DNA from: Leishmania martiniquensis
Lineage: Eukaryota; Euglenozoa; Kinetoplastea; Trypanosomatida; Trypanosomatidae
DNA: 64,000 nt
Direction: 5' to 3'
NCBI RefSeq assembly: GCF_017916325.1
Contig: NC_090168.1
Coordinates: 1,507,143-1,571,142 of the forward strand
Positions 1 through 10,200 of this stretch are shown here, piece by piece (within the stretch, counting starts at the first letter, position 1; every line of letters begins with the position of its first letter). The position numbers and the translations under genes are program-made. The notes beneath the pieces are model-generated. The model ran no database searches, had not been told where the DNA came from, and was given only the letters and a program-made list of their open reading frames with translations.

Positions 1-2
1 TT

Positions 3-1802
3 TTCTCCCTACCCTACCGCTTTGTTCTGCGGCAGCTGGGGCTGGAGATGGTGTTTGCCTATCGAACGGCAGCGGGCATGCAACAGGAGTCGCGGCAGAT
101 GGCCGAAGAATGGTGGATGCAGACGCTCTTCCACAGCACCTTCAACCCCCTCACCTCGGCCCTGCACGAGGTCGTTCAGCTCGCTGCGTCCTGCGCAACT
201 GTGCTGCTTCTGTGCTCGCAGTTGGTAGATGGGATGTTGCTGGTTTGCCCACTCCCGTTGCCGGCTCTTCTCCAGAAAGCGCACGCCATCCAAACCTACC
301 GCGATCTTCTGCGCAGTGGTGTGGCGCTACAGCGTCTCGAAGACGGCGTAGCCCCACTACAACAGTTGTGTGAATGCCTACCTCACAGCGTTCTGTCGGA
401 AGCAGCAACGCTGCTGCGCCCCTCGTCGCAGGACAAGGGCCCCTTGAGGGTCTCTCACTCTGAGCTTCAGCGGCGCCGCCGCGTCTGGCGCCAGGTGTTG
501 ACTGCGAGTAGGCCAGAGCTGTGCTTTGACGGAGATGACCGCATTGTTGGAGGGCTGCGTCTCTTCCGCAGCGTTAGCTGGCACCACGTGTACTTTACCT
601 ACCCTCAACTGTTTGTAGCCCCAGGCTCACCACTCACAGGGCGGGCGAGTACAGGCAGCGGCTGCAGTGTGCGGCCCACCCTCACCGACGTGTGCTTTGC
701 GTGCCCGGCCGTTGGCATGACAGCCGTGGTTGGCCCAAGCGGCGCGGGCAAGAGCTCACTCAATCTGCTGCTTCGCCGTCTCTACGATCCTGTAGCCGTG
801 GTGGAGTGCGATCACGGCAATGGGACGGCATGGTCGCCCCCCGATGAGCATCGGCGCATGCCCCTCGACTTGAATCGCGTCGGGGCGGTCGCTGACGCAG
901 AGGACGTTCTTGTGGAGGTGTTGCGTCTCGCTCTCGTGGAGGGTGCACTGCCGCCGCCTTGCAACTGCGAGTCACCACAGTTGTCATCCCTCCACAGTGT
1001 GACTCATTGGCATGCAAATCCCTCACAGCCCTCGCCGAGCGCATCTGCTCCCCTGGTGAACTCGCAGCGCTATCGCCTGCGAGTGAAGCCGGGCTACATT
1101 GCCCTCGACGGCATTCCACTGACTCTTTTCTCAGCGACATATCTTCGCCAGTGGCTCGGCTGGTTGCCGCAGACGCCGCAAGTGCGACCACACCAGAGCT
1201 TTTTGTCTATCGTACGCAGTGCAGGGGTGCACGTGACAATGTGCGATGTCCAGCGAGCCCTGCGCTTGTGCGGCTGCGACGCCTTCTTGCAGAAAAATCA
1301 CCGCAGTTTTCGAGACGCCGTTGGCCCCTTGAGCAGCGGCGAGAGCCAGCGGCTTGCCTTGGCGAGCGTTGTAGCGATCGTGCTCGCGCGCACTCGCGTA
1401 GAACTGCTGCACGGCATGCCACTTCGAAATGGTGATGGTGGCACGGCTACAGCAGCAGCTGCGGTCGGCGGGTTGGTGCTTGACGAACCGACGAGCAAGC
1501 TCGACGCCGCGAATGAGCAGCACCTCCTCGGCGCACTGGCAGCGTTGCAAGTGGCAGACGGCAGCGCCGATTCGGGGGATGGATCGGGGTTGCGCCTCTT
1601 CACATGGATGGTCTCGCACCGTATGTCGTCGCTGCAGTCGGCGCGGCACATGTTGGTCGTTGAAGACGGCCGCGTTACCGCGAGCGGGCCCTCTGCATCA
1701 GTCACGAAAGCGAATCGCTTCGCGAAGACACAACTGCAGCTGCAGCAGCTGCCGGACGCATCGCTGTCGCGCTCGCCAAGGAAGCCCTTCAGCAAAAAAT
1801 AG
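3..1802 (+). CDS. ABC transporter, ABCB-like exporter, 3' part (5' end outside window)
   Basis: This is the C-terminal part of an ATP-driven membrane exporter: the end of a transmembrane domain followed by one nucleotide-binding domain. The frame is open from base 3, upstream of the first in-window ATG at 48, and the upstream codons read like transmembrane-domain sequence, so the gene probably begins outside the window. Counting from the ATG at 48, the Walker A motif GPSGAGKS is near residue 229, the Q-loop WLPQTP near 372, the signature LSSGES near 428, Walker B LVLDEPTS near 476 and the H-loop VSHRM near 522. An aromatic A-loop-like YFTYP precedes Walker A. All catalytic elements look intact. 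Walker A and the Q-loop are about 140 residues apart, roughly 100 more than usual, with a low-complexity, Ser/Pro-rich insert. The fold resembles the TAP/MDL/MDR (ABCB) class. Substrate and membrane cannot be told. Family is confident, subfamily less so. Confidence 0.85.
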   Translation, partial: FSLPYRFVLRQLGLEMVFAYRTAAGMQQESRQMAEEWWMQTLFHSTFNPLTSALHEVVQLAASCATVLLLCSQLVDGMLLVCPLPLPALLQKAHAIQTYRDLLRSGVALQRLEDGVAPLQQLCECLPHSVLSEAATLLRPSSQDKGPLRVSHSELQRRRRVWRQVLTASRPELCFDGDDRIVGGLRLFRSVSWHHVYFTYPQLFVAPGSPLTGRASTGSGCSVRPTLTDVCFACPAVGMTAVVGPSGAGKSSLNLLLRRLYDPVAVVECDHGNGTAWSPPDEHRRMPLDLNRVGAVADAEDVLVEVLRLALVEGALPPPCNCESPQLSSLHSVTHWHANPSQPSPSASAPLVNSQRYRLRVKPGYIALDGIPLTLFSATYLRQWLGWLPQTPQVRPHQSFLSIVRSAGVHVTMCDVQRALRLCGCDAFLQKNHRSFRDAVGPLSSGESQRLALASVVAIVLARTRVELLHGMPLRNGDGGTATAAAAVGGLVLDEPTSKLDAANEQHLLGALAALQVADGSADSGDGSGLRLFTWMVSHRMSSLQSARHMLVVEDGRVTASGPSASVTKANRFAKTQLQLQQLPDASLSRSPRKPFSKK

Positions 1803-2602
1803 GCAGTGACTTCGACGGTGGGGAGAGGGGGAGGGACGCAAGGGGGGAGGCAAAGCTGTTCAGGTGCGCACCTCGCTGGGGTACTGTACCCGAGGAATCC
1901 AGAGAGTTGAAGAGAATGGCGATGCGTGTAACTGCCTCTTTCTTTCTCCTCCCTCTCCGCCATGGCGCAACAGTAATCCTTCCCCCTTTTTTTTTGGAAG
2001 CCCCCGAGGCGCTCGTGTGACTTCTGGGTGAGGCGGTTCGCTGTGGTGCACTCAGCACCTCCAACACAAGCAGTTATTAAGGTGCACGCGAATACACGCC
2101 GAAGGTAATAAAAATGTATGCAAAATGTACTTTTGATTTACTCGATAGGGTGCACGCCAACGGCGTCGCGTGTGCCGGTGCCCATCCGCTGCTTCTCTCC
2201 TCACTGCATCGGCCCCGTAAAGGGATGGTGGCAGAGGGCCCGCTGTCACCGTCTTGGGCTTTTCGTCTCCCTCATCTACACTCCCTCTTCCACCCTATAG
2301 CCGCCGCAGCAAGGCACGCCACCGTAGCGGCTGCTGCGCCATTCTTCTCCCTCCACGACTCTCCTCTACTCTTCTTCCTTCGTTCTATTTGCCGCCTTCT
2401 CGACTGCCGCTCTTTTTTCATATGCCCCGTCTTCCCCCCTTTGTCTTGCTCTGTGTGTGTGTGCGCATCCGTTGGCCAATACGCTTCCCACCCCTACCTA
2501 CCGCACATTACCTTCTTACGCTGGGGTAGAAAGACCTCTCTCACAACAGACGCATACGGAGTCGAGGGGCCGCTTCCGCATCACATCCCTCGCCTCACAA
2601 TC
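1803..2602. other. Spacer, ABC transporter to TDP1
   Basis: No gene is recognised. Pyrimidine-rich runs lie at about 2340-2450 and 2480-2520, followed by an AG at 2528-2529. That AG is a plausible spliced-leader acceptor giving TDP1 a 5' UTR of about 70 bases. The TDP1 frame stays open upstream to an ATG at 2114, but that part translates the pyrimidine tracts into low-complexity Leu/Pro/Ser/Phe and is better read as untranslated. Confidence 0.55.
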
Positions 2603-4645
2603 ATGCGTGGGGACGGGGCTGGACAGCATGCGGCGGTGGGCTTCCCATTTTGGGTCAACGAGGTTGCCCCCTTTGCCTCCACGATGCAGCGTCGTCCGAC
2701 TCAGCCATGCTCCCTGCTTCGTCTCCGTGATTTGTTCCGCTGCGACGTCACCGATCCTGGCGAGTGCTGGCAGCATATTCTGCTCTCGAGCTACATGACT
2801 GACTTTCGATGGCTCCTGACGACGGTACCGGAGCTGTCCGCTGTGACGGGGAGACTGGTGTTGCTCAGCGGCGAGAGAGGGACCGCAACGCTGCGCCACA
2901 CCATCGGGGAGTCGCCTCCCCGGTACACAGCAACGCCCCCGTCGCTGGATCGGGTGAATCCGTTCCTAGCCGCGCTGCGCGAACATGCGCAGGCAACGCC
3001 GTCTTCACACGCCACTCTTTCGCGCGAGCGCCTTACCGTTCTCGAGCCGCCGCTGCCCTTATCCTTTGGGACGCACCACACCAAAATGGCACTCTTAGTC
3101 AACAGCAGAGGTCTGCGTGTGTCGATTTTCACCGCCAACCTTCTCGAGCAGGACTGGTGCTGGAAGTCAGAAGGCATTTACGTGCAGGACTTCCCGTGGA
3201 AGACGGCCATGGATGGCCTAGAAGGCGACTCCGCGGACGCGGCGAAGGTGACCGCAGCAGCGGGCAATAGCAGCAGGGACAACAGCAGCACCACGACAAG
3301 AGGCGCCGAATTCGCCGCGCATCTGTGCCATTACTTGATTCGGTGCGGGCTGAGTCTTTCTGCCGCGTTCACTTCACTGGCAGCATCGACATCGGCGGCT
3401 GGACCACTTGGGATCTTCGAAACAAATTTCCTTCCTCACATTGACTTCTCCGCCGCAGCCGTATGGCTTGTCAGCTGCGTCCCCGGCACCTACCCCCATG
3501 GAGAGGTGAGCCATGGCTACCGTGTCGGAATGTGCCGGCTGGCGGAGGTGCTGCGGCGCTCGGCGCAGACGACCGCAAGGGCGCCAGAATCCGTTGACCT
3601 TAGCTGGCAGTACAGTTCCCAGGGCTCCCTCAATCCGACTTTTCTGAACTCGCTGCAGGCTGCCATGTGCGGAGAGTCGGTAGTAGCGGTCGAGTCTGGC
3701 GATGCTCCTCGTGGCGTGCGCGAGGTGCAGGTGGTGTACCCCACCGAGGAAGAGGTGCGGAACAGCTGGGAGGGCTGGCGCGGCGGCGCGTCGCTCCCGC
3801 TGCGCGTGCAGTGCTGCGATGATTTTGTGAATGAGCGCCTGCATCGCTGGGGTAGCTGCGTAGAGAGTTACACAGGAAAACGCCAAGTTGGGCCGAGGGC
3901 CGAAGTCATAGCATCGCACACCAGCCGTGAGAACGCCGTGGATGTAGATGAATTGGATAGAGAAGGAAGTGATGAGACGACGATATCGCTGATCGGCAGC
4001 TGCACGGCCTACCGGCAGTTCGCGCTCCCCCATATCAAGTCCTACGCGGCCGTCGCGCCAGACCGCTCCCACATCCGATGGTTTTTCTTGACAAGCGCCA
4101 ACCTCTCCCAGGCGGCATGGGGCAGTCTTAGCAGGAGGGCCAATAAGCGCGGCCCACGGCAGCAGCTTGTGAGGTCGTACGAGTTGGGTGTGCTATACGA
4201 TTCCCATTCTGTCGTTGACCCGTCAGCATCATGTTGGTTTAGTGTGGTGGCCAAATCGTCCATTGAGCTCCCAACCGCCCGTAATTCTCGTGCAATCCTA
4301 TACGAGACGCCTCTCGGTGCCGTCACCAGTGCTGCGTGCCTCTACATGCCGTACAACCTCCTTTACCCCACCCCGTACGCAAGCACAAGCGCGCTGCGAG
4401 CGCGCAGGTGCGGGACTGATAAGGAGGTTGCCGCTGTGGCGACCGCGGCACTGGACTGCCGTGATGTGCCGTGGGTGCTAGACGTTCCGCACCGGGGCAG
4501 GGACGCCTACGGTCTCGAAGTTGAGGAAGCGTTCGAGAGTACTTTCCCACCGCCTTTATCAAAGTGGCGGCCGCGTACGCGCGCCATAGCGATGCCACCA
4601 CCGCTCAACACCGAGGGCCCACGTAAGCGCGCGCGCGAGGCGTAA
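2603..4645 (+). CDS. TDP1: Tyrosyl-DNA phosphodiesterase 1
   Basis: This phospholipase D superfamily enzyme removes topoisomerase I peptides (3'-phosphotyrosyl links) and other 3' blocks from DNA. Both halves of the active site are visible. Motif 1 is HTK (H159, K161 from the ATG at 2603) in GTHHTKMALL. Motif 2 is HIK (H477, K479), followed by FLTSANLSQAAWG with N500, the HxK(x)nN pattern diagnostic of TDP1. The protein is 680 residues, somewhat longer than the human enzyme, with a Ser/Thr-rich insert near residues 215-240 and a basic C-terminus (PRKRAREA) that may be a nuclear signal. I chose ATG 2603 because the longer frame runs into splice-site pyrimidine tracts; ATG 2684 is also possible. 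In trypanosomatids topoisomerase IB is split into two subunits, and this enzyme would process its trapped complexes. Confidence 0.9.
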   Translation: MRGDGAGQHAAVGFPFWVNEVAPFASTMQRRPTQPCSLLRLRDLFRCDVTDPGECWQHILLSSYMTDFRWLLTTVPELSAVTGRLVLLSGERGTATLRHTIGESPPRYTATPPSLDRVNPFLAALREHAQATPSSHATLSRERLTVLEPPLPLSFGTHHTKMALLVNSRGLRVSIFTANLLEQDWCWKSEGIYVQDFPWKTAMDGLEGDSADAAKVTAAAGNSSRDNSSTTTRGAEFAAHLCHYLIRCGLSLSAAFTSLAASTSAAGPLGIFETNFLPHIDFSAAAVWLVSCVPGTYPHGEVSHGYRVGMCRLAEVLRRSAQTTARAPESVDLSWQYSSQGSLNPTFLNSLQAAMCGESVVAVESGDAPRGVREVQVVYPTEEEVRNSWEGWRGGASLPLRVQCCDDFVNERLHRWGSCVESYTGKRQVGPRAEVIASHTSRENAVDVDELDREGSDETTISLIGSCTAYRQFALPHIKSYAAVAPDRSHIRWFFLTSANLSQAAWGSLSRRANKRGPRQQLVRSYELGVLYDSHSVVDPSASCWFSVVAKSSIELPTARNSRAILYETPLGAVTSAACLYMPYNLLYPTPYASTSALRARRCGTDKEVAAVATAALDCRDVPWVLDVPHRGRDAYGLEVEEAFESTFPPPLSKWRPRTRAIAMPPPLNTEGPRKRAREA

Positions 4646-6319
4646 AGTAGGAGAGCAACGGGCAAGCGTGCGCTTATGATGGCGGAGCGTTTCTCGTCTT
4701 GCGTCGTCTTGACAACCGCCACGGAAGAGACGTGTCTGACCCCTTCGCCCCATTTCGTTTCTCCGCATTACCGACCAACAGAGCGTGGAGGAGGCACTCC
4801 CGTCGCGCTCTACCACCCAAACGCAGGTGCTTGGCCAAAGGAAATGCCCCACCCCCTTCAACGAAAAAAGTCGTTAGAGACGCAGATGCCGCAAGTCTGA
4901 ATAGCGGAGTGAGGATTAAGTGCCTCGAGAGCCTCGTGCCATCAGCCCTTCGCCCCAGCTAGCGAGGGATTTCTGTTGCCCCACTATGAGTCTCTACCCC
5001 TTTACATCCCTGCGCCCCAGGTGAGGCCAACTGCGCTTCGTTTCACACCCCCTCGCCACAATGTGCCTATCATCTCCTTCGCTGTCCTCCTCGGCTCTCC
5101 CTCTTTTCACCTCATCCTTTATTTACGCGGTTGTGGTGCCGATGTCCCCCATTCCCCCCACTCCCCCCCACACACCCATAAATTTTTAAGTGGCTGCTCT
5201 GACGTGCGCTCAAACCTTTTGCGCGCGTATGGCTCGGGCATCACTGATTCGCGAAGAAGCGAAGTAGTGCGAAGGCCGCCAGCATGCGAGCACTCTACCG
5301 CCGTACCGGTGTATGGAGTAGCTGAGAGAAGCACTCGCTTCATTGTCTTCCTACACGCCACAGCGACCGCCTCGCCACGCCGCCGCTACCATTGGACGTC
5401 ACTTCTCTCTGAGGCTATGGTGGAGGCGAGTACAGTAGTCCACCTTGGCGTCATGTCATACGCGCCGAGACGCGTCGTGTGCAGTGATAGCGACTGAGCG
5501 CCGAGAGTGAGGGAAGTAGATACCGTAACAGCTCCCTGACAGTGTATTCAGCGCGCACACGCGCATGTATCAGCGCATGGAGGTGTGAAATGCAGCGCCG
5601 AGGGTGGGGTGAAAATCTGTTTTATTTTTTCCTGACAGGTTGAGCCCCCCACCTTTTCTTATCTGTGGTCACTATCGACCCCCCACCCCACCCCCTTTGC
5701 CGGCGCCCCGTCCGCGCCTCTTTCAAAAGGCAGCCGCTGTCTCTCTTCGCCCGCCTCGACGCCCTCGGCCTTCGCTCTCACGGGTGCAAAGGTATGCAGA
5801 TGTGCATGCAACTTATTACAGGTCCATTAATAACTTCACAGAAGAGCATTAGTGCACCAGAGCGGCGGGACACGCAACGGACAGCTCTCCATCCTTATCC
5901 TTCCCTACAAGAAAGAGACGCATCACAACCTACTGACACGTGTGCACGTAGGTGCCCTACCCCCCCTCCTCTTCACATCAGCAACCGATAAACCATCACT
6001 AACACGCGCGCACACACACACGCACACAAAATGGACTCAACGTGTATTTCGCCCGCCACTATGCCCCTCTTTTTTTTTTGCTCTTCGCTGCTGTTATCCT
6101 CCCCCTTCCGCCGACATTCCGCTTCTTCCTCCCTGTAGACGTTTCCTCTCTCTCCCCCTTCGGCTCCGTTGCGTTCGCTGACAGTCTGTGTGTGTGTGTG
6201 TGATCACCAGCGCTCGTTGCGTATTCTCGGTGATGAAGAGGCATCTCAACGCTGCATCGTAGCTATCCAATACGCCCCCGATCGCTGTGTGCGCGCGAGG
6301 GAGAGCGAAGCGGCCACCA

Positions 6320-6770
6320 CCACCCCCCTCTCACCCCCCTTCCCTGTCCTCACCCATGCCAAGCCCCCACTGGTGGTCGCACGGCAACCTGCCTACGATA
6401 CGGGGTCACAGCAGCCTACCGCTCCTGCTGTGGGCAGCTAGGCCCCTGGCCGGCGCTGCGTCAAAGGGAGGCGGAGGAGGGCTGCTGCGACAGTGAGCGT
6501 GCCTGTACCATTCACGCGATGCCGACGTGCCGGCGCGACGGCAACGCGTCGCACGCTGCCCTCATGGCCAACTGGTGCGGGGGAGAGCCTGAGCCATCGC
6601 CAGGGGGACGCACTCGGTGGCGACCGGCATGATAGGACAGCGGCTGTGAGGCGACCTGCGAGGTGGCGGGGTGCGTAGGATATTCGGTAGAGGCGCTCCT
6701 TCCACGACGGAGGGCAGCGCTACTGTCATGCGTGCGTCTACGGCCGCTTCACACCGCGCGGTGATGGGAG
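6320..6770 (+). mobile_element. SIDER2-like degenerate retroposon
   Basis: The stretch resembles, as I recall them, the short interspersed degenerated retroposons (SIDER2) abundant in Leishmania 3' UTRs. Recognisable pieces, in order, are a pyrimidine/C-rich lead, GCAGCTAGGCCCCTGGC near 6434-6450, GGGCTGCTGCGACA near 6480-6493, CAGGGGGACGC near 6601-6611 and GGACAGCGGCTGTG near 6633-6646. These are relics of ingi/L1Tc-like elements with no coding capacity. Known SIDER2 copies in 3' UTRs promote mRNA decay, so this one could destabilise TDP1 mRNA if it lies upstream of that gene's poly(A) site. The borders are approximate, and the identification rests on memory of the consensus, not an alignment. 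Confidence 0.55.
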
Positions 6771-7185
6771 TGCGCTGCGTTCCAGGGATGACCAAAATGA
6801 AGCTAGGGTCCTTCGGGGTGCGGCTAATCGGGATTTTGGTAGCGCTCGAATGGGAGGAGGGCCACGCAGATACAACAGATAGATGTATAGATGTAAGCGA
6901 AAGAAATGCGCGCTTCTGTTGAGGGGAGCGTCTCTCGTCTTCCTCGTCTACGGGCTCCCCCGTCGAGCTCACTGCATTCCATCTGTGCGATGACACGCTC
7001 TCCCGTCCTTCTCGGTAATTAATTTCCTACTGCGCTCCTTCCCCTCTTTCTCCTCGATGCACCACCGCATTTTACTGCGCGCGCGCTCTTTAAGATGTAA
7101 AACGCGTTCGTCCTGGATGGATTTTTTGTCGTAGAAATCAGCCGTCTGCCCACGTGCGATCAAACACGAAGTCAGCCGAGGAGGG

Positions 7186-7215
7186 AACGCTCCCGTTGCT
7201 GTCGCCTCTTCTCAG
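7186..7215 (+). promoter_or_regulatory. Candidate spliced-leader acceptor for the giant repeat gene
   Basis: A pyrimidine-rich run (about 7186-7213) ends in CTCAG, with the AG at 7214-7215. Trans-splicing here would leave about 82 bases of 5' UTR before the ATG at 7298. An earlier AG at 7093-7094 after another tract is an alternative. Confidence 0.45.
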
Positions 7216-7297
7216 TGTCCTTCATCCCCGTTGCCCCTACCTTTACCGCACCGTGCGCAACCCATCTACTATTGCACCTGTGTGGGCGTTGTGAGGC

Positions 7298-10200
7298 ATG
7301 TCTACGCCAGCATCCTCTGAGCTTGCCGTGACCCGGCATAAAATCGGATTCAAAGGGGCGGAATGGTCTGACATCGTGTTTGGGCAGAGAGAAGCGATCG
7401 CAGAGGCGTTCCGAAGCGACGCCGCCGAGGCACTCGGCATTTCGTGCGACGACGTGTTTGACGTTTCCATTTTTGAGAACGCCTTCACCGTTTACTTCGC
7501 AGTGCGGCACGACGCTCGTCTCTCCAAGGCGGATGTAAAGCGTATTCTCGTCGCCGGCGACTATGTGCGGGTATGGCAATTCTACTTCGATTATAAACGA
7601 GCGAGGGAGACGGCTGCGGCTGGAGCGTCGGGTGCTAATGCGGCAACGGGATCGTCGGCCGTGGCAAGGAGCCAGATGGACGACGGAGACGGTGGCACCG
7701 AAGGCGCACCGAGCAGTCCGATGTCGATCAAGTTTCGTGGAGACAAGTGGGCACGTTTACTGATACTGCATATGTTCGACCTTCAGCAAGCGGCCGCATT
7801 AGACATCGCCAACGCCCTCAAAGACGGTGGCTTTGACGTAGGAAATGCGGACTCGGTCAATAGTCACAGCACATCTGGCGTGACTCTGGAACCTGAGGAA
7901 GGTGGGGTAGTGCTCACTTACAACATCCCGCATGAGCTCACGTCTGACCAGAGAGAGCAGCAAAAAGCGCTGCTTGTGCGGTACGCGTACCCGCATTTAT
8001 GGACAACGTACGCGCAGCTCACAGTCGCCACCCCCGTCGAGACGCGCCATCGCATCTTCCTTGGGGGCGATGCGTGGGAGCGGGTCTTGGCAGCCTACCC
8101 TCAAGCGATCAGCAACGCCTTCCGGGAGGACGTGGCCGTCCTGCTGCACCTCTCCGTGGACGCAGTGAAACCGCCAACGTGTACGGGCTCATTAGAGCTC
8201 GAGTTCGCCATAGAGCACGAGGCGGACATGTCTAAGACCACAATCGATGCTGAGTTGAGGACGTGCAAGTATGAGCGCACCAGGCACCTCTACGAGGCAG
8301 TAAGCGGGCTCACCTCATTCGGAGCCGCCTCGCTGTCGCAGAGCCCTATGACCTCGGACGCTCAGAACGAGGCAGGCTCTCGCAGTCACAGAAGCGACGA
8401 TGTCGAAGACTGCGTCACGACTCGCCACCATCTACGCTTTCCCGGCACCTCCTGGCAGCGGGTGCTAAGAGTGGAAGAGACCGCTCTTCGTCACGCGCTC
8501 GTCGCGGATGTGGCAGAGCAGCTGTCGATTCAAGAATCGCATGTGACAGACGTCTCCTTCAGCGGTGCTCTCAAGGCGACGTTTACCGTTTCTCACGCTC
8601 CAGCTCTCACGCGTCGGGCGGTCGATAAAGCGCTCGGTGAAGGCAACTTCTCTCGCATGTGGGCAATATATATGGATGTGCAACCCCCGGTGCGACTGCA
8701 AAGGCCTCATACGTTGCCTGACGCCGATGATGAGGCGACAGAGTCTATGCAAGCTTCAGGGACCACCGCCGCGTTCATGAACTCCAGTGCCACTGACGTT
8801 GTCACCAGCCATCACCGTGCCCGCTTTGACGGAGCAGATTGGAGTACTGTAAATCGAGAAGGCATGGCACAACTACAGGAAACGTTCTCTGCCGACCTTG
8901 AGGTTGCCCTCGGCGTGCCTGGGGACGCCGTACAGTCTGTGACTTTCCACGTAAGCAGTCCCGTCGCAGATTTCAAGCTAGTCCACGCACCAACTATTGA
9001 ACGCGCGGAGATTGACCGTCGCCTCGCCGCTTTCGACTTCCCTCGAACGTGGACCCGCTATTTCAACCTCACAGCCGCCAAACGGGAAACGATCGCTGAA
9101 ACGACCCTCACGCATCACCGTGTAAAGTTCGAAGGTGCTACCTACGACACTCTTTTCGCGAAGTACCAACCTGACTTTGAAAAGACAATCACCAGCGACG
9201 TGGCCACAGCGCTCGGAGTATGCCCAGACGACATCAGCAACCTCAACTTCCTCGCAGACGAACACCTCGTTGAGACCGACATTTGCCATCCCGCAAACCG
9301 CTCTCGAAAAGTAATAGATCGGCAGCTGGCCGACGCGCCCTTCACCCGCACGTGGGCCCTGTACCAGCGCCATGTGGAGCGGGAGGCGACGCCGGTGGCC
9401 GCCGCTGCGCCGCTCGCTGCCCTCTGCGACGCCGAGAGCTTCATGTCGCTGGAGGGCGAACCACTGCAGGGGGCGCGGCAGTCCGGCCCGCCGCAGGAGG
9501 CCGGCGTGCCTGCGTCTGTCGAGACGCCGCCTGCACGCGAGCTGGCGCACCGTCCCTCGGAGCTGCAGGGCTACTCGCGCTACGACCTCGCAGACGCGGA
9601 GAGCGCAGTGCTGCATGAGCAGGAGGAGGAGGCACCGAGGGGCACACACGTCGCCACGCTTGCGGGGGCGCCTGCCCGGCTGACGGTGACGAAGCACCGC
9701 GTCCGCCTGGAGGGCGACGCCTGGGCAGGCGTGCTGCTGAAGTGGCGCGACCTGCTCATGCAGGAGCTCACCAGCGACGTCTGCGATGCCACGGCGCTGC
9801 AGCCAGCGTCGGTGCAGCAGCTGGTGCTCACAGTTGGCAGCCTCATCGCCGACTTCGAGCTGGCGCACGAAGGTCTCGCGCGGATAACCCTCAATCATCA
9901 GCTGGCCGACGCGCCCTTCACCCGCACGTGGGCCCTGTACCAGCGCCATGTGGAGCGGGAGGCGACGCCGGTGGCCGCCGCTGCGCCGCTCGCTGCCCTC
10001 CACGAGTCCGAGAGCTTCATGTCGCTCGAGACCGAGGAGCAGCCGCCTGCGCCGCACCGTGTCGGCACGCCGGAGGAGCTACTGCCTGCTGTGCAGCAAG
10101 GGGTGGCGCCGCTCGCTGCCCTCTGCGACGCCGAGAGCTTCATGTCGCTGGAGGGCGAACCACTGCAGGGGGCGCGGCAGTCCGGCCCGCCGCAGGAGGC

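Larger units (their letters stand above)
4646..7297. other. Long spacer, TDP1 to the giant repeat gene
   Basis: This 2.65 kb holds no convincing gene. It contains many pyrimidine runs (for example 5040-5110, 5640-5780, 6060-6160 and 7015-7060), CA/TG dinucleotide tracts at about 6005-6028 and 6183-6202, and a SIDER2-like element at about 6320-6770. It would supply the TDP1 3' UTR and the 5' UTR of the giant gene. Open frames of up to about 170 codons here lack plausible starts or composition. Confidence 0.6.

Noticed and set aside
2114..2602. Extension of TDP1 to ATG 2114
   Set aside because: The extra 163 residues translate T/C-rich splice-type sequence; a likely acceptor AG lies at 2528-2529, downstream of 2114.
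4976..5497. A 173-codon open frame after TDP1
   Set aside because: No ATG at its beginning, runs through pyrimidine tracts, low-complexity translation, no family resemblance.
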